Of a DNA stretch of 64,000 bases, positions 41,894 to 51,012 are shown one piece after another. This DNA comes from Paracnuella aquatica. GTDB lineage: Bacteria > Bacteroidota > Bacteroidia > Chitinophagales > Chitinophagaceae. The stretch is taken from contig NZ_QOWJ01000016.1 in the NCBI RefSeq assembly GCF_003332885.2, forward strand, positions 62,001 to 126,000. Direction: 5' to 3'. The notes beneath the pieces were generated by a model that saw only the letters and a list, made by a program, of their open reading frames with translations, did not search any database and had not been told where the DNA came from. Both the position numbers and the translations under genes were made by a program. The stretch's first letter is position 1. Every line of letters starts with the position of its first letter.

Positions 41894-42909
41894 AGGTTTT
41901 GTTGTTTGATTAAGGGTAATGTAACGCTGTAGTGATGCTCGGTTTCCTGCACCACAATATCCAGATTGCACAACAGGCGGTAGTGCTGGCGCAGGTGCGG
42001 CAGCCCAATATGCGTGCTTTCCACTGCAAACGAATGGCGGCGCAGCTCGTTTTGCACCACTACGTTGGAGTCAATCACTTTTACACAAATATTGAGGGGT
42101 TCCCGCTCCGAAAAGCGGTTGTGCTTGATGGCATTTTCCACCAATAGTTGCAACGAGCAGGGCACAATCATCACCGTTTCGGTAGTACTGGGCAATTGCA
42201 GGTGCAGGCGTACGCCATTATCATAGCGTATTTGCAGCAGGTAAAAATAATCTTCAATAAAGCGCAGCTCATCGTGCAATGAAATCAGCTCACGGTCTTT
42301 GTTGATGAGGAAATATTTGTAAACCTGCGCCAACTTTTGGGTAAATGCACGGGCCGTTTCCGGCGCCTCGCCGGTAAGATGCGAAACGGTGGTGAGTGCA
42401 TTGAAAATAAAATGCGGATCGAGTTCGGCTTTCAGTGCGGTGATCTCGGCTTGTACCCGTTCGCGGTCAAGCTGGTCAACTATTTTCACATCCAACTCCC
42501 GCTCTTTCGATAAAAAAATAGCTTCGTACAACAGTGCCAATAATAATCCAAGGCCGCCGTACAGCAACCCACAGGTAAGAGTAACCGAAATTTGATGGCT
42601 ACCCAAAGCCAACTGCTGCCACAAGCCGCCTGCTGCGCATCCCAACACAAACGATAAGCCTACCGAAGCCATCGCCAGCGCTAATATTTTACGGGCAAAA
42701 GCATCACGCAGCAATGGTGCAGTGCGCAGCCTTGCAATCATGGTAGCAACCGCTTGCCACACGGCCAGTGAGGCCATGGTAAAATAAAGCAGTGTAATAA
42801 GTAAACGACCGGTAGTTGGCTGCGGGCAACAAAGCAAATGTGCCACCCAGGGAATGATTACCCCCAGCAGCGGGATACATATTGCCTTAAAAATGCCGTC
42901 TCTAATCAT
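41890..42909 (-). CDS. LytS-type sensor histidine kinase
   Basis: A 339-residue inner-membrane kinase of the His_kinase (PF06580) class that pairs with LytTR regulators. About four membrane helices fill residues 8-135 with no large sensor domain; a coiled linker follows, then the phospho-acceptor His166 in ELDPHFIFNALTT and the ATP-binding N-box LLVENAIKHNRFSE. The start at 42909 is chosen because the frame further upstream to 42972 lacks coding character. The signal it senses is not known, maybe a membrane or cell-wall state. Confidence 0.93.
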   Translation of the reverse strand: MIRDGIFKAICIPLLGVIIPWVAHLLCCPQPTTGRLLITLLYFTMASLAVWQAVATMIARLRTAPLLRDAFARKILALAMASVGLSFVLGCAAGGLWQQLALGSHQISVTLTCGLLYGGLGLLLALLYEAIFLSKERELDVKIVDQLDRERVQAEITALKAELDPHFIFNALTTVSHLTGEAPETARAFTQKLAQVYKYFLINKDRELISLHDELRFIEDYFYLLQIRYDNGVRLHLQLPSTTETVMIVPCSLQLLVENAIKHNRFSEREPLNICVKVIDSNVVVQNELRRHSFAVESTHIGLPHLRQHYRLLCNLDIVVQETEHHYSVTLPLIKQQNL

Positions 42910-43180
42910 AGGTATACACCAGCAACCGTAGTGGCCTGCCCTCCTTTCAAAGCTAAATTTCGGTTGGGCCAAATGGAGCCATATTGTGTTTACAGGAGTA
43001 TATACATTACAAGTGGCAAACCGCCCCTGGCCTGCATTTCACGGCCGGGCTTGCCAAATAAGGGTTCAGGATCGCTTTGTCATGTTTCGGCAGGCATTCA
43101 TCAGGATTAGGACACCCATTTTCATCCAAAACGGGTTTCGTTATATTGCGCCTGCTGCAACCCATGTGCGGCATGTGTGT

Positions 43181-43852
43181 ATGGAAACTTGGGCCAAATT
43201 TTTACGGCAGTATTACCTGCAACTGCAACCACCGCGGCCACTGCCGAATGGCATAGATTGGCTGTACCCGCAGCAGCATGCCGAAGTGCAGGAAACATTC
43301 CGCCGCTTTTTTGATCGCTACTTTGCCGATAAGGGCAAGCGCACCCTTATGCTGGGCATCAACCCGGGCAGGTTTGGCGCCGGGGTTACCGGTGTAAACT
43401 TTACGGCACCACGCCAGCTTACACAGCAATGCGGCATCGACCACCCGTTTAAAGACCAGAGCGAACTGTCGGCCGAATTTATTTACGACATGATTGCAGC
43501 CTACGGCGGCCCAACCGATTTTTATAAAGATGTGTTCATTGGATCAGTATGCCCGCTGGGTTTTGTGCAGGGTGGTAAAAACCTGAATTACTACGACGAC
43601 AAAGCGCTGTTGCAAACAGTGGAACCGTTCATTATTGACAGCATCCAGCAACTGGTGGATTTTAGGGTGCACCGAAAAAGATGCGTGTGCATTGGCGGCG
43701 AAAAAAACTACAAACACCTGTTACGCTGGAATGCGCAGCACCAGTGGTTCGATGAAATAGTGCCGGTGCCGCATCCGCGGTTTGTGATGCAATACCGCCG
43801 CCGGCAAAAGGCGGAGTTTATTGATCAATACCTGCAGGCAATTGCCGGTTGA
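43181..43852 (+). CDS. SMUG2-type uracil-DNA glycosylase family protein (DUF4918)
   Basis: A 223-residue DNA-repair glycosylase of the UDG superfamily, SMUG2/DUF4918 branch, which removes uracil or related damaged bases. Seen: the catalytic-site motif LGINPGRFGAGVTGVNFTAP, then FIGSVCPLGFVQGGKNLNYY and the DNA-intercalation block VPVPHPRFVMQY with the conserved HPR. The start at ATG 43181 (METWAKFLRQYYL) is chosen; upstream in-frame ATGs add sequence without coding character. It stands alone, divergent from the histidine kinase. Confidence 0.88.
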   Translation: METWAKFLRQYYLQLQPPRPLPNGIDWLYPQQHAEVQETFRRFFDRYFADKGKRTLMLGINPGRFGAGVTGVNFTAPRQLTQQCGIDHPFKDQSELSAEFIYDMIAAYGGPTDFYKDVFIGSVCPLGFVQGGKNLNYYDDKALLQTVEPFIIDSIQQLVDFRVHRKRCVCIGGEKNYKHLLRWNAQHQWFDEIVPVPHPRFVMQYRRRQKAEFIDQYLQAIAG

Positions 43853-44012
43853 TGCAGTTACGCCTGCCGTTCATCCCCTAAAAAATCTTTTTTATACAAC
43901 TGCGCTGCATCATATAAAATCATTTTCTACTTTAGCCGCCTCAATGCTACGCATTATGAAGCTCATCTTCTAGGTCTGCACCAAAAGACCATTTTACTAC
44001 ATCTCCATTTTT

Positions 44013-44030
44013 ACGGGTACGCATACCCGT
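44013..44030. promoter_or_regulatory. Short palindrome upstream of MATE gene, possible operator
   Basis: ACGGGTACGCATACCCGT is an 18-bp near-perfect palindrome (7-bp arms with a 4-base centre) ending 36 bases before the MATE start. It may be a binding site for a dimeric repressor or a small hairpin. No regulator gene is adjacent. Confidence 0.3.
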
Positions 44031-44066
44031 GACACTTCTATTTTTTTACAACCAACGAACTTTTTT

Positions 44067-45467
44067 ATGACGCAAATAGTAATGCGCCGGCAAAAGGCTG
44101 CGCATTGGATGGGTCTGATTAAACAGGCCCTGCGCGGCGAAGACCATGATTTTACCACCGGCAGTTTAAAGCGGGCCATTTTTATGCTCGCCATCCCCAT
44201 GATCCTGGAAATGATGATGGAATCGGTGTTTGCCGTGGTGGATATATTTTTTGTAGGCAAACTGGGCAAAGAGGCCGTGTCTACCGTTATTTTAACCGAA
44301 AGCATCTTAACGCTGTTGTACTCGGCGGCCATTGCATTTAGTGTAGGCGCCACGGCGCTGGTGGCCCGCCGCGTAGGCGAAAAAGATGGCGAAGCCGCAT
44401 CGCATACCGGCGCACAGGCCATTAACCTGGGCGTTATGGTGGCGCTGGTGGTAACAGTACTGGGTATTATTTATGCCCGCGAAATGCTGGTGCTGATGGG
44501 CGCCTCCGAAGCGGTGCTGCAGGTGGGTGTGCCTTATACCCGCATTGTATTTGGCAGTAGCATTTCCATTTTACTGCTGTTCCTCATCAACGGTGTTTTT
44601 CGCGGTGCAGGCAATGCGGCCATTGCCATGCGGTCGTTGTGGCTGGCCAATGGCTGCAATATTGTATTGTGCCCGCTGCTCATACATTTCTGGGGATTAT
44701 CGGGTGCTGCAATGGCCACTGCCACAGGGCGCAGCATTGGTGTGTTGTACCAGTTGTACCACCTGCGTAAAGGCGGCAAAATACTGAAGTTGCTGGGCCG
44801 CCACTACCGGCTCGACTGGCCCATCATCCGCTCCTTGTTTTCCATTTCATGGGTAGGTTTTGTGCAGTTCTTTATTGCATCGGCCAGTTGGATTTTCCTG
44901 GCCCGTATCATGACCTCGTTTGAAAACGATGCGGCTTTTGCAGGCTACGGTGTGGCCATTCGCATTGTGATGTTTTTTCTGCTGCCTGCATGGGGGCTGA
45001 GCAATGCAGCCGCTACGTTGGTGGGCCAAAGCCTGGGCGCTAAAGACCCGCTGCGTGCCGAGCAAAGTGTGTGGCAAACGGCCCGCTTCAGTGCAGTGTT
45101 TATGGCGTTGGTTACGGCGTTGTTCCTCTTGTTTGCCGAAGGCATTGTGGGCTTTATGAATAAAGACCCGGAAGTGGCCCGTTACGCCGTGCTTTCCCTG
45201 CGCATTATTTCGCTGGGCTATATTTTTTACGGCGTGGGCATGGTGATGGCCAATGCATTCAACGGTGCCGGCGATACCAAAACGCCCACCATCATCAATT
45301 TCTTTGGGTTTTGGACGTTTCAGATACCGCTGGCTTACTTGTTGGCCATTGTGCTGGGCATGGGGCCACTGGGTGTGTTCATTGCCATTCCGGTGGCGGA
45401 AACGGCTATTGCCATAACCGCTTTTGTATTGTTTAAAAAGGGCAAATGGAAAACAAAAAGTATTTAA
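44067..45467 (+). CDS. MATE-family multidrug/cation antiporter
   Basis: A 466-residue inner-membrane exporter of the MATE family (NorM/DinF group) with twelve helices in two halves, using Na+ or H+ to expel toxic cations or drugs. Seen: SLKRAIFMLAIPMILEMMME, VVDIFFVGKLGKEAVSTV in the first half and ASASWIFLARIMTSFENDAA, GYGVAIRIVMFFLLPAWGLS in the second, both typical. The start at 44067 is the first plausible; no signal peptide is needed. A strong terminator follows. Its substrate is unknown. Confidence 0.94.
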   Translation: MTQIVMRRQKAAHWMGLIKQALRGEDHDFTTGSLKRAIFMLAIPMILEMMMESVFAVVDIFFVGKLGKEAVSTVILTESILTLLYSAAIAFSVGATALVARRVGEKDGEAASHTGAQAINLGVMVALVVTVLGIIYAREMLVLMGASEAVLQVGVPYTRIVFGSSISILLLFLINGVFRGAGNAAIAMRSLWLANGCNIVLCPLLIHFWGLSGAAMATATGRSIGVLYQLYHLRKGGKILKLLGRHYRLDWPIIRSLFSISWVGFVQFFIASASWIFLARIMTSFENDAAFAGYGVAIRIVMFFLLPAWGLSNAAATLVGQSLGAKDPLRAEQSVWQTARFSAVFMALVTALFLLFAEGIVGFMNKDPEVARYAVLSLRIISLGYIFYGVGMVMANAFNGAGDTKTPTIINFFGFWTFQIPLAYLLAIVLGMGPLGVFIAIPVAETAIAITAFVLFKKGKWKTKSI

Positions 45468-45534
45468 GGCGATAAAACTTGTTGTCCAATGGTATAGTTG
45501 CCTGATTAGAAAATATCCCTTGCTACTTAGCGTT

Positions 45535-45578
45535 CAACTGTTGTTGGTATTGCAATGCCAACAACAGTTTATTTTTTT
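45535..45578 (+). terminator. Intrinsic terminator after MATE gene
   Basis: AACTGTTGTTGG (45535-45546) pairs with CCAACAACAGTT (45557-45568); the inner bases can pair too. A T-rich tail with seven T residues follows. Confidence 0.9.
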
Positions 45579-45592
45579 ACACGCAAAATGCT

Positions 45593-46123
45593 ATGCAGCC
45601 ATCCAGCCAACAAAAATTAAGCAAAGCCAATATCGCCAACAAGCTAACTGTTGCGCTTTTGGTTATTTACCTGGCAATACCTTGCTGGATATTGCTGTTG
45701 AAATTGGGCGTTCGGTTTTCTTACATGCATGAGCGGAGTTTTAACCTGATCCCGTTCAGCAAAGCGGATATCGGTGAAATGGTTTTAAATGTGCTGGCTT
45801 TTGTACCCTTGGGCCTTTATGCAGCAATGCTGTTTGTGCATTGGCACTGGGGTAAAATATTATTGCTTTGTTGCGGCTTTAGCGTGTTGATTGAAAGCAT
45901 TCAGTTTGCATTGGCCATTGGTGCCTTTGATATTACCGATATCATCACCAACACTACCGGCGGGCTGATTGGCTTGGCGCTATTTTATGCAATTGGAAAA
46001 GCATTTGGCAACCGCGGCAAGGCACAGCGATTCTTTAATGTGCTGGCCACTATTGCAACTGCTACGCTGGTTTTATTTTTATTTCTGTTGAAGATGAATT
46101 TGTTGCCAATTAGGTATCAGTAG
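45593..46123 (+). CDS. VanZ-family membrane protein
   Basis: A 176-residue membrane protein with a VanZ-like fold. Seen: an N-terminal helix (TVALLVIYLAIPCWILLLKL), the typical loop FNLIPFSKADIGEMVLNVLAFVP (the phylum's NLIPF/NVLLFVPLG pattern), then ESIQFALAIGAFDITDIITN, and a last helix. VanZ gives low-level teicoplanin tolerance in enterococci; most members have no known role. It is the only gene between the MATE terminator and the AI-2E transporter, possibly cotranscribed with the latter. Confidence 0.88.
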   Translation: MQPSSQQKLSKANIANKLTVALLVIYLAIPCWILLLKLGVRFSYMHERSFNLIPFSKADIGEMVLNVLAFVPLGLYAAMLFVHWHWGKILLLCCGFSVLIESIQFALAIGAFDITDIITNTTGGLIGLALFYAIGKAFGNRGKAQRFFNVLATIATATLVLFLFLLKMNLLPIRYQ

Positions 46124-46194
46124 CGCTAAGCTTTGTGTCAACCGCCCCGGCCCGATTTTTTGTACTTTCACTATTCCGGCTTACGGATCAGTTT

Positions 46195-47238
46195 ATGAAC
46201 CCCAACAACACCATCGATTCCAACCTGCTGCGGCAGATTTTTTTTATTGTTCTGATTCTTTTCCTGGGCATTGTGCTGTTTCGAGAGCTGGCGTTTTTCC
46301 TGTCGGCGTTGCTGGGTGCGGTTACGTTTTACATCATTATGCGCGACCGCATGTTTTACCTTACCGAAAAACGCAAATGGCGCCCCGCCACCGCAGCGTG
46401 GGTGCTCATGCTGCTTTCGTTCTTCGTGATCCTGGTGCCTATTGGCCTGTTGGGCAACATACTGTATTCCAAGATCAGCTATGTGGTTACCCACTCCGGC
46501 GAGGTACTAGCTTCCATTAAAAAACTCGCTGCCGAAATTCACCAGAAAATTGGTTACCAACTCATCAACCCCAACGCCATCAACCAACTGGGGCCATACC
46601 TGGGCCGCATTTTGCCCAAAGTGCTGGGCGTAACAGCCAATACCATCACCATTATTGCCGTCATGTATTTTGTGCTCTATTTTATGCTGGTCAATGGCCG
46701 CCGCATGGAAGACTCGTTGTACGAATACATTCCGCTCAAAGACGGCAACGTGGAACTGCTGGGCAACGAGCTGCGCCGCAACGTGGTAACCAATACCATT
46801 GGTATTCCGCTCATTGCGCTTATTCAAGGCCTTGTGGGACTGGTGGGTTATCTTATTTTGGGTATCGATGAACCTTTTGTTTGGTTTGTGGCCACCTGCG
46901 TATCAGCCATGGTGCCGGTGGTGGGCGCTGCCCTGGTCTATGTGCCGCTCACCATTATGCTGCTGGTGCAGGGCGATACGGTAAGAGGCGTGATCATGGG
47001 CCTTTGGGGCTTTTTGCTTATTGGGCTGGTAGATAACCTGTTTCGGTTTGTGCTCAATAAAAAGCTGGGCGACATTCACCCGCTCATTACCATCTTTGGC
47101 GTTATTGCCGGTGTGCAACTGTTTGGGTTCATCGGTATCATCTTCGGGCCGCTGCTCATTTCCATGTTCATCCTGCTGCTGCGCATTTACTCCTCCGAAT
47201 TTTTTATTAAAAAGCGGGAAAGCCGCCGGGTAAAATAA
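46195..47238 (+). CDS. AI-2E family transporter
   Basis: A 347-residue inner-membrane protein of the AI-2E (PF01594, UPF0118) family with about eight helices. Seen: the RELAFFLSALLGAVTFYIIM opening, a periplasmic/cytoplasmic coiled middle (EVLASIKKLAAEIHQKI), LNKKLGDIHPLITIFGVIAG and IGIIFGPLLISM at the end, a strongly conserved block. Family members include the putative autoinducer-2 exporter TqsA and ion antiporters, so the substrate is open. The start at 46195 follows the VanZ gene by 71 bases. Confidence 0.92.
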   Translation: MNPNNTIDSNLLRQIFFIVLILFLGIVLFRELAFFLSALLGAVTFYIIMRDRMFYLTEKRKWRPATAAWVLMLLSFFVILVPIGLLGNILYSKISYVVTHSGEVLASIKKLAAEIHQKIGYQLINPNAINQLGPYLGRILPKVLGVTANTITIIAVMYFVLYFMLVNGRRMEDSLYEYIPLKDGNVELLGNELRRNVVTNTIGIPLIALIQGLVGLVGYLILGIDEPFVWFVATCVSAMVPVVGAALVYVPLTIMLLVQGDTVRGVIMGLWGFLLIGLVDNLFRFVLNKKLGDIHPLITIFGVIAGVQLFGFIGIIFGPLLISMFILLLRIYSSEFFIKKRESRRVK

Positions 47239-47590
47239 AAGATCAGGTGTGGCAAAATATCCGCCATTCAGGCGGAAACAAGCTTTACCATTACGTTGAT
47301 TTTCCGCTACTTAAACAATATTTTTGATATTGTTATGACCATTTTTGGGGTAAAAAACGGACATTTGCTTACCAAAAAAGCAGTCCTGCTTTTAGGTCAT
47401 CAGCTTACATTTTCAAATAAAATAAGGAGTATAAATACGAGAGGCTTAAGGGGAAACACCTGAGCTTGCAGCGTGTTTGTGCTTAATTTATTGAAAATGA
47501 TAAAGTTTTCTAGTAAATAATTTTCTGGAACAAGGACAGCTTTTTACTTTCACACCGTCGGCGTTCCAATAATCCTAAAAACCTAAAGCC
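47239..47590. other. AT-rich intergenic stretch
   Basis: About 350 bases upstream of the L,D-transpeptidase family gene. It is AT-rich near 47470-47525 where a promoter is likely, but no exact TAnnTTTG is found. No coding frame and no strong hairpin. Confidence 0.5.
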
Positions 47591-48355
47591 TTGAGCAAAC
47601 AGTTTCTGCCCATCATCCTTTCCACCGTAGCGGTTGCAGCTTCGCTGTTCCCTGCGCTGAAGGCTGGCAGTGAGGACGCCCCCAAACACATGGCCGCCCC
47701 GGCCGCTATTGTTGCGCCTGCTGCACCTGTAGCCAACCTCGATAATAAAAGCATTGCCGCCGCTGCCGCCACCGAGCTGTTCGATAGCCTGCAGCTGGAT
47801 AAGCTGGGTCTTTCCCTCGATGCCCTGCAATATGCTTATACCGGATACCTCAACCTGAAAGATAAAGGTGCGTTGCAAAATGATGCGCTGCTGTCTATTT
47901 GCGATTTCAGCCAATCATCTTTTAAAAAGCGTTTGTACATCATTGATGTCAAAAACTTCAAGGTGTTGAAAAATACCTATGTGGCGCATGGCAAAAACAC
48001 CGGCCTGCAATATGCCACCAACTTTTCCAACACGCCTGAATCCTTGCAAAGCAGCCTTGGTTTTTTTGTAACCAAAGGCACTTATAGCGGCAAGCACGGT
48101 TTGTCGCTGCGCCTGGAAGGCAAGGAAGTGGGCATTAACCACAAAGCCGAGGAACGTGCTATTGTTATGCACGGCGCCGATTATATTGGTGCGCACCGAC
48201 TGAAGGCCGCCTATATGGGCCGCAGCTTTGGCTGCCCCGCAGTGCCGCAAGCCGAGTCGGCAGAGGTGATCAACACGATTAAAAACGGATCCGTTTTATT
48301 TATTTACCATCCTTCGAAGAGTTACCTGCACGGAAGCAAATTACTCAACGCCTGA
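47591..48355 (+). CDS. Murein L,D-transpeptidase-like secreted protein (YkuD_2 family), TTG start
   Basis: A 254-residue secreted protein of the YkuD_2 (PF13645) group, which are related to L,D-transpeptidases that cross-link or trim peptidoglycan. TTG start (MSKQFLPIILSTVAVAASLF), a low-complexity Ala/Pro linker, then the domain with AHGKNTGLQYATNFSNTPES, LGFFVTKGTYSGKHGLSLRL and the active-site pair His194 (IVMHGADYI) and Cys215 (RSFGCPAVPQ). The catalytic Cys-His motif is intact. The ending VLFIYHPSKSY also fits the family. A terminator follows. Confidence 0.9.
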   Translation: MSKQFLPIILSTVAVAASLFPALKAGSEDAPKHMAAPAAIVAPAAPVANLDNKSIAAAAATELFDSLQLDKLGLSLDALQYAYTGYLNLKDKGALQNDALLSICDFSQSSFKKRLYIIDVKNFKVLKNTYVAHGKNTGLQYATNFSNTPESLQSSLGFFVTKGTYSGKHGLSLRLEGKEVGINHKAEERAIVMHGADYIGAHRLKAAYMGRSFGCPAVPQAESAEVINTIKNGSVLFIYHPSKSYLHGSKLLNA

Positions 48356-48378
48356 TTTGGACGCAACAAGGATGGATG

Positions 48379-48420
48379 AACAAAGCCCGCCGTACCCTAT
48401 GGTTGGGCTTTTGTTTTTTT
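48379..48420 (+). terminator. Intrinsic terminator after YkuD_2 gene
   Basis: AACAAAGCCC (48379-48388) pairs with GGGCTTTTGTT (48405-48415) with one bulge, followed by a T-run. Confidence 0.85.
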
Positions 48421-48472
48421 GGGAAACGAATGGTGAGGAATGTCGAACAGACGAATTTCGAAGTTGGAGGGA

Positions 48473-48959
48473 GAATATCGAACAAGGAACAAGGAATGTT
48501 GAATGACGAAGGAGAAAAGTCAGGAAGGCAATTATTGGATTATTGATAATTGATTATTGTTTTTCGGTGAGCAAAATAAAAAGGAAAAGCAGTTGCGTTT
48601 CGATAAAACAAGGATCTATAAACCGTGTCAATATTGGGCGTAGCCCAAACCCGTTGGTAGCAATTAGATAAATATCAGTATCCCGTTGGGCATGGCCCAA
48701 CCCTAAAAGCAGCATTGCATTTTTGCAGCAATAACGTTTCAATCCACAGGGTTGATCTACGATCAACAATCCGCAATTGATTTGCGTTTCCCCTGTGCTA
48801 CCAACAGGTTTGGGCTACGCCCAAATATTAATATTTGTACCAACAGCATTTAGGCATATTGCCACTACCTAATAATCCAATAATCAGAAATTAATAATCA
48901 TTCAATCATTGGCTGTTCCCTTCTGCGGTTCAACATTCCTTGTTCCTTGTTCGATATTC
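48473..48959. repeat. Outer 31-bp inverted repeat enclosing a REP-like cluster
   Basis: Positions 48473-48503 and 48929-48959 are perfect inverted repeats of 31 bp, composed of words such as ATCGAACAAGGAACAAGG. They enclose 425 bases with no gene but with a second, inner inverted repeat. The outer words recur at 29112-29130. The whole spacer is flanked by the YkuD_2 and parvulin genes, which converge. Confidence 0.92.
48630..48829. repeat. Inner REP-like inverted repeat with three hairpins
   Basis: Arms at 48630-48662 and 48796-48829 match as inverted repeats of about 33 bp with one gap and one mismatch, each holding a small palindrome (GGGCGTAGCCC). Between them are GTTGGGCATGGCCCAAC (48685-48701) and GTTGATCTACGATCAAC (48751-48767), two further hairpins. 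The architecture resembles REP/BIME elements mobilised by RAYT transposases; no transposase is in the window. Confidence 0.85.
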
Positions 48960-49019
48960 TTTTCCCAATTACCTCTGTTCGACATTCCTTGTCCGGCTGT
49001 TCGACATTCTTCCCCTTAC

Positions 49020-50954
49020 TCACCTGTTCTTTTGTTCGATATTTTTCAGCTCCGCTTCATTCACCCAAACCGGGTATTTTTTGCGCAGGCTGTCGATCCA
49101 TTCCTTTTCCTTCAGCGCCTGGTAATCGTTGGTCACCACGCCCCTCGATTCTTCAAAACTGCGCTGCACCGGCTGGTTGTACACCTGCAGCACCAGCGCA
49201 AAAGAAGCCGAGCCGTCGCCTTCAGTTACCTGCACTTTGCTCACTGCGCCGCGCTTAAAAGACAGGCTGGCGGCACCGGGCAGGTTGCTCCATTCAAACC
49301 GGGCCGAATCGGCGGTAATGCTTTCTTCATACGCCGCCATCAGCTTGCGCCATTGCGCAGGGGCCTTTTGTACTTGTGCCGCCAGCTTTTGCGCATCGGC
49401 TGCACTGGTGGCATAAAACAGCACCGCATCGGCACTGCGGCTCCAACGGTATTGAGCAGTATTGGCATCGTAAAAACGGCGCAGTCCACCACTGTCCGAT
49501 TGCACCGGCGTCCACAACTCCCGCTGCATGATCTCGAAAAACAGGTTGCCTTCCCGGAACTCCGCCATCTGGTTGCGAAAATCATCGTTGTAGGCTTCCA
49601 GGTTTTCGGCATAATGATCCATAGCCTGCGCTGCCACATACTCCTGCCACAGTTGCGCAAACGGCTTGGTGCCGCTGCCATCTTCCTGCACATGAAAATT
49701 CCGCGCATAATCCAGCCAGGCATCAACGGTGTAGGGCTCGTTACCCAACCGGAACAGCACCGCGGTGCCACTTAATTCATTAGGGCCGGTGGTATTGGCC
49801 AGGGTCCGCTTGGTGCGGCTTTCCAGCGCAGCCATCACCACGGCGGTGGGCGCTGTGTAACCGGCCTGCTGCAATACTTTTTGCACCAATTGATCTTTGG
49901 TAGCGGCCATGCGGTCGCTGGACTGTACTTTTTCGCGGAGCGCTAAAAGGGCTGCTTCGGTTTGTTGGGCAGGCACCGGAATTCTTTTTATTCTTTTTAC
50001 CAGATGCACGCCATGCGCTGTTTCAAAAGGTGCACTGATGGCGCCGTCTTTTGCCAACCCGAAAGCTACTTTTTCAAAAAGGGGATCGTACTGACCCACA
50101 CCAAACTCTGGCATCAGGCCATCAGCGCCAGCCGATACCGGGTCGTTGCTCCATCGTTCGGCAAGGGTTTCAAACGATGCGCCTTTTTTAATGGCGGCAT
50201 AAATGGAGTCGGCCCTTTTGCGCAACGCCGCTTTTTCGGCCGGCGTGGCATCGGGCGGATAAGCCAGCAAAATCTGCGCAGCACGCATGCGGCCCAGGGC
50301 CTTGCGGCCCTCATCTACTTTAATGATGTGGTAACCGGCGCTGGAGCGGTGCAGGGGCGACAAGCCACCAACAGGAGTAGCATACGCCAGATTTTCGATA
50401 TTGTAAGGCAAGGAAAAAACAGTGACGAACCCAATGCCGCCGCCGTTGGCCGCTGCCGATGGATCATCGGAATATTGGCGGGCCACCTGCGCAAACGGGG
50501 CGCCGCTGCGCAACTTGTTGTATGCTTCTGTTGCTTTTTTAAATGCGGCTGCCGTATCGCGGTCGCCGGCGGCATTTTGCAGCGCAACAAAAATGTGGCT
50601 TACACTTAAATCTTTTTGCGACCGGTTGAAAGCTTCTTCCGTCAGTTGGCGCACACCCTGCGGATCGTTGAGGTAGCCGGGCAGCACCTGAGCCCGCAGG
50701 CCTTCGAGGTCGGTTTTAAATTGCGGCAACGTATCGTAGCCCCGGCTGCGGGCCTCTTTGATCTTGAGCTTTGAAGCGATGTATAGTTGCAGGTAATCGT
50801 TCAGGGCTTTGGCCGAATGGCCGCTTGTGTTGTTTTTGCGGTACGCATACAAAAACTCCTGCACCGATATGCTGTCGTTGCCAATGGTAAACAGCGTTTG
50901 GGCTGGCGCCTGCAGCGCAACAAAAAGTAATGCGGGGATAAGCAGTTTTTTCAT
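49020..50954 (-). CDS. Periplasmic peptidyl-prolyl isomerase with two parvulin domains (SurA/PpiD-like)
   Basis: A 644-residue folding factor. Signal peptide MKKLLIPALLFVALQAPAQ, an N-terminal SurA-like chaperone region (about 20-110), two parvulin domains (about 120-215: LSVSHIFVALQN, GGGIGFVTVF; and about 225-315: MRAAQILLAYPP, SAGADGLMPEFGVG) and a long C-terminal chaperone region (about 330-640). It assists outer-membrane protein folding. The downstream stop sits at the edge of the repeat spacer. It lies just after the thioredoxin-like gene on the same strand (58 bases), so the two may form an operon for envelope protein folding. Confidence 0.93.
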   Translation of the reverse strand: MKKLLIPALLFVALQAPAQTLFTIGNDSISVQEFLYAYRKNNTSGHSAKALNDYLQLYIASKLKIKEARSRGYDTLPQFKTDLEGLRAQVLPGYLNDPQGVRQLTEEAFNRSQKDLSVSHIFVALQNAAGDRDTAAAFKKATEAYNKLRSGAPFAQVARQYSDDPSAAANGGGIGFVTVFSLPYNIENLAYATPVGGLSPLHRSSAGYHIIKVDEGRKALGRMRAAQILLAYPPDATPAEKAALRKRADSIYAAIKKGASFETLAERWSNDPVSAGADGLMPEFGVGQYDPLFEKVAFGLAKDGAISAPFETAHGVHLVKRIKRIPVPAQQTEAALLALREKVQSSDRMAATKDQLVQKVLQQAGYTAPTAVVMAALESRTKRTLANTTGPNELSGTAVLFRLGNEPYTVDAWLDYARNFHVQEDGSGTKPFAQLWQEYVAAQAMDHYAENLEAYNDDFRNQMAEFREGNLFFEIMQRELWTPVQSDSGGLRRFYDANTAQYRWSRSADAVLFYATSAADAQKLAAQVQKAPAQWRKLMAAYEESITADSARFEWSNLPGAASLSFKRGAVSKVQVTEGDGSASFALVLQVYNQPVQRSFEESRGVVTNDYQALKEKEWIDSLRKKYPVWVNEAELKNIEQKNR

Positions 50955-51012
50955 AAGAATGTTGTGCGGCGTTCAAGGTACGGACGACAATGTTTTCGCC
51001 CTCCATTCGATC

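Noticed and set aside
43997-44422. Minus-strand open frame opposite the MATE gene
   Set aside because: It is antisense to a strongly supported transporter and has no start context or family resemblance.
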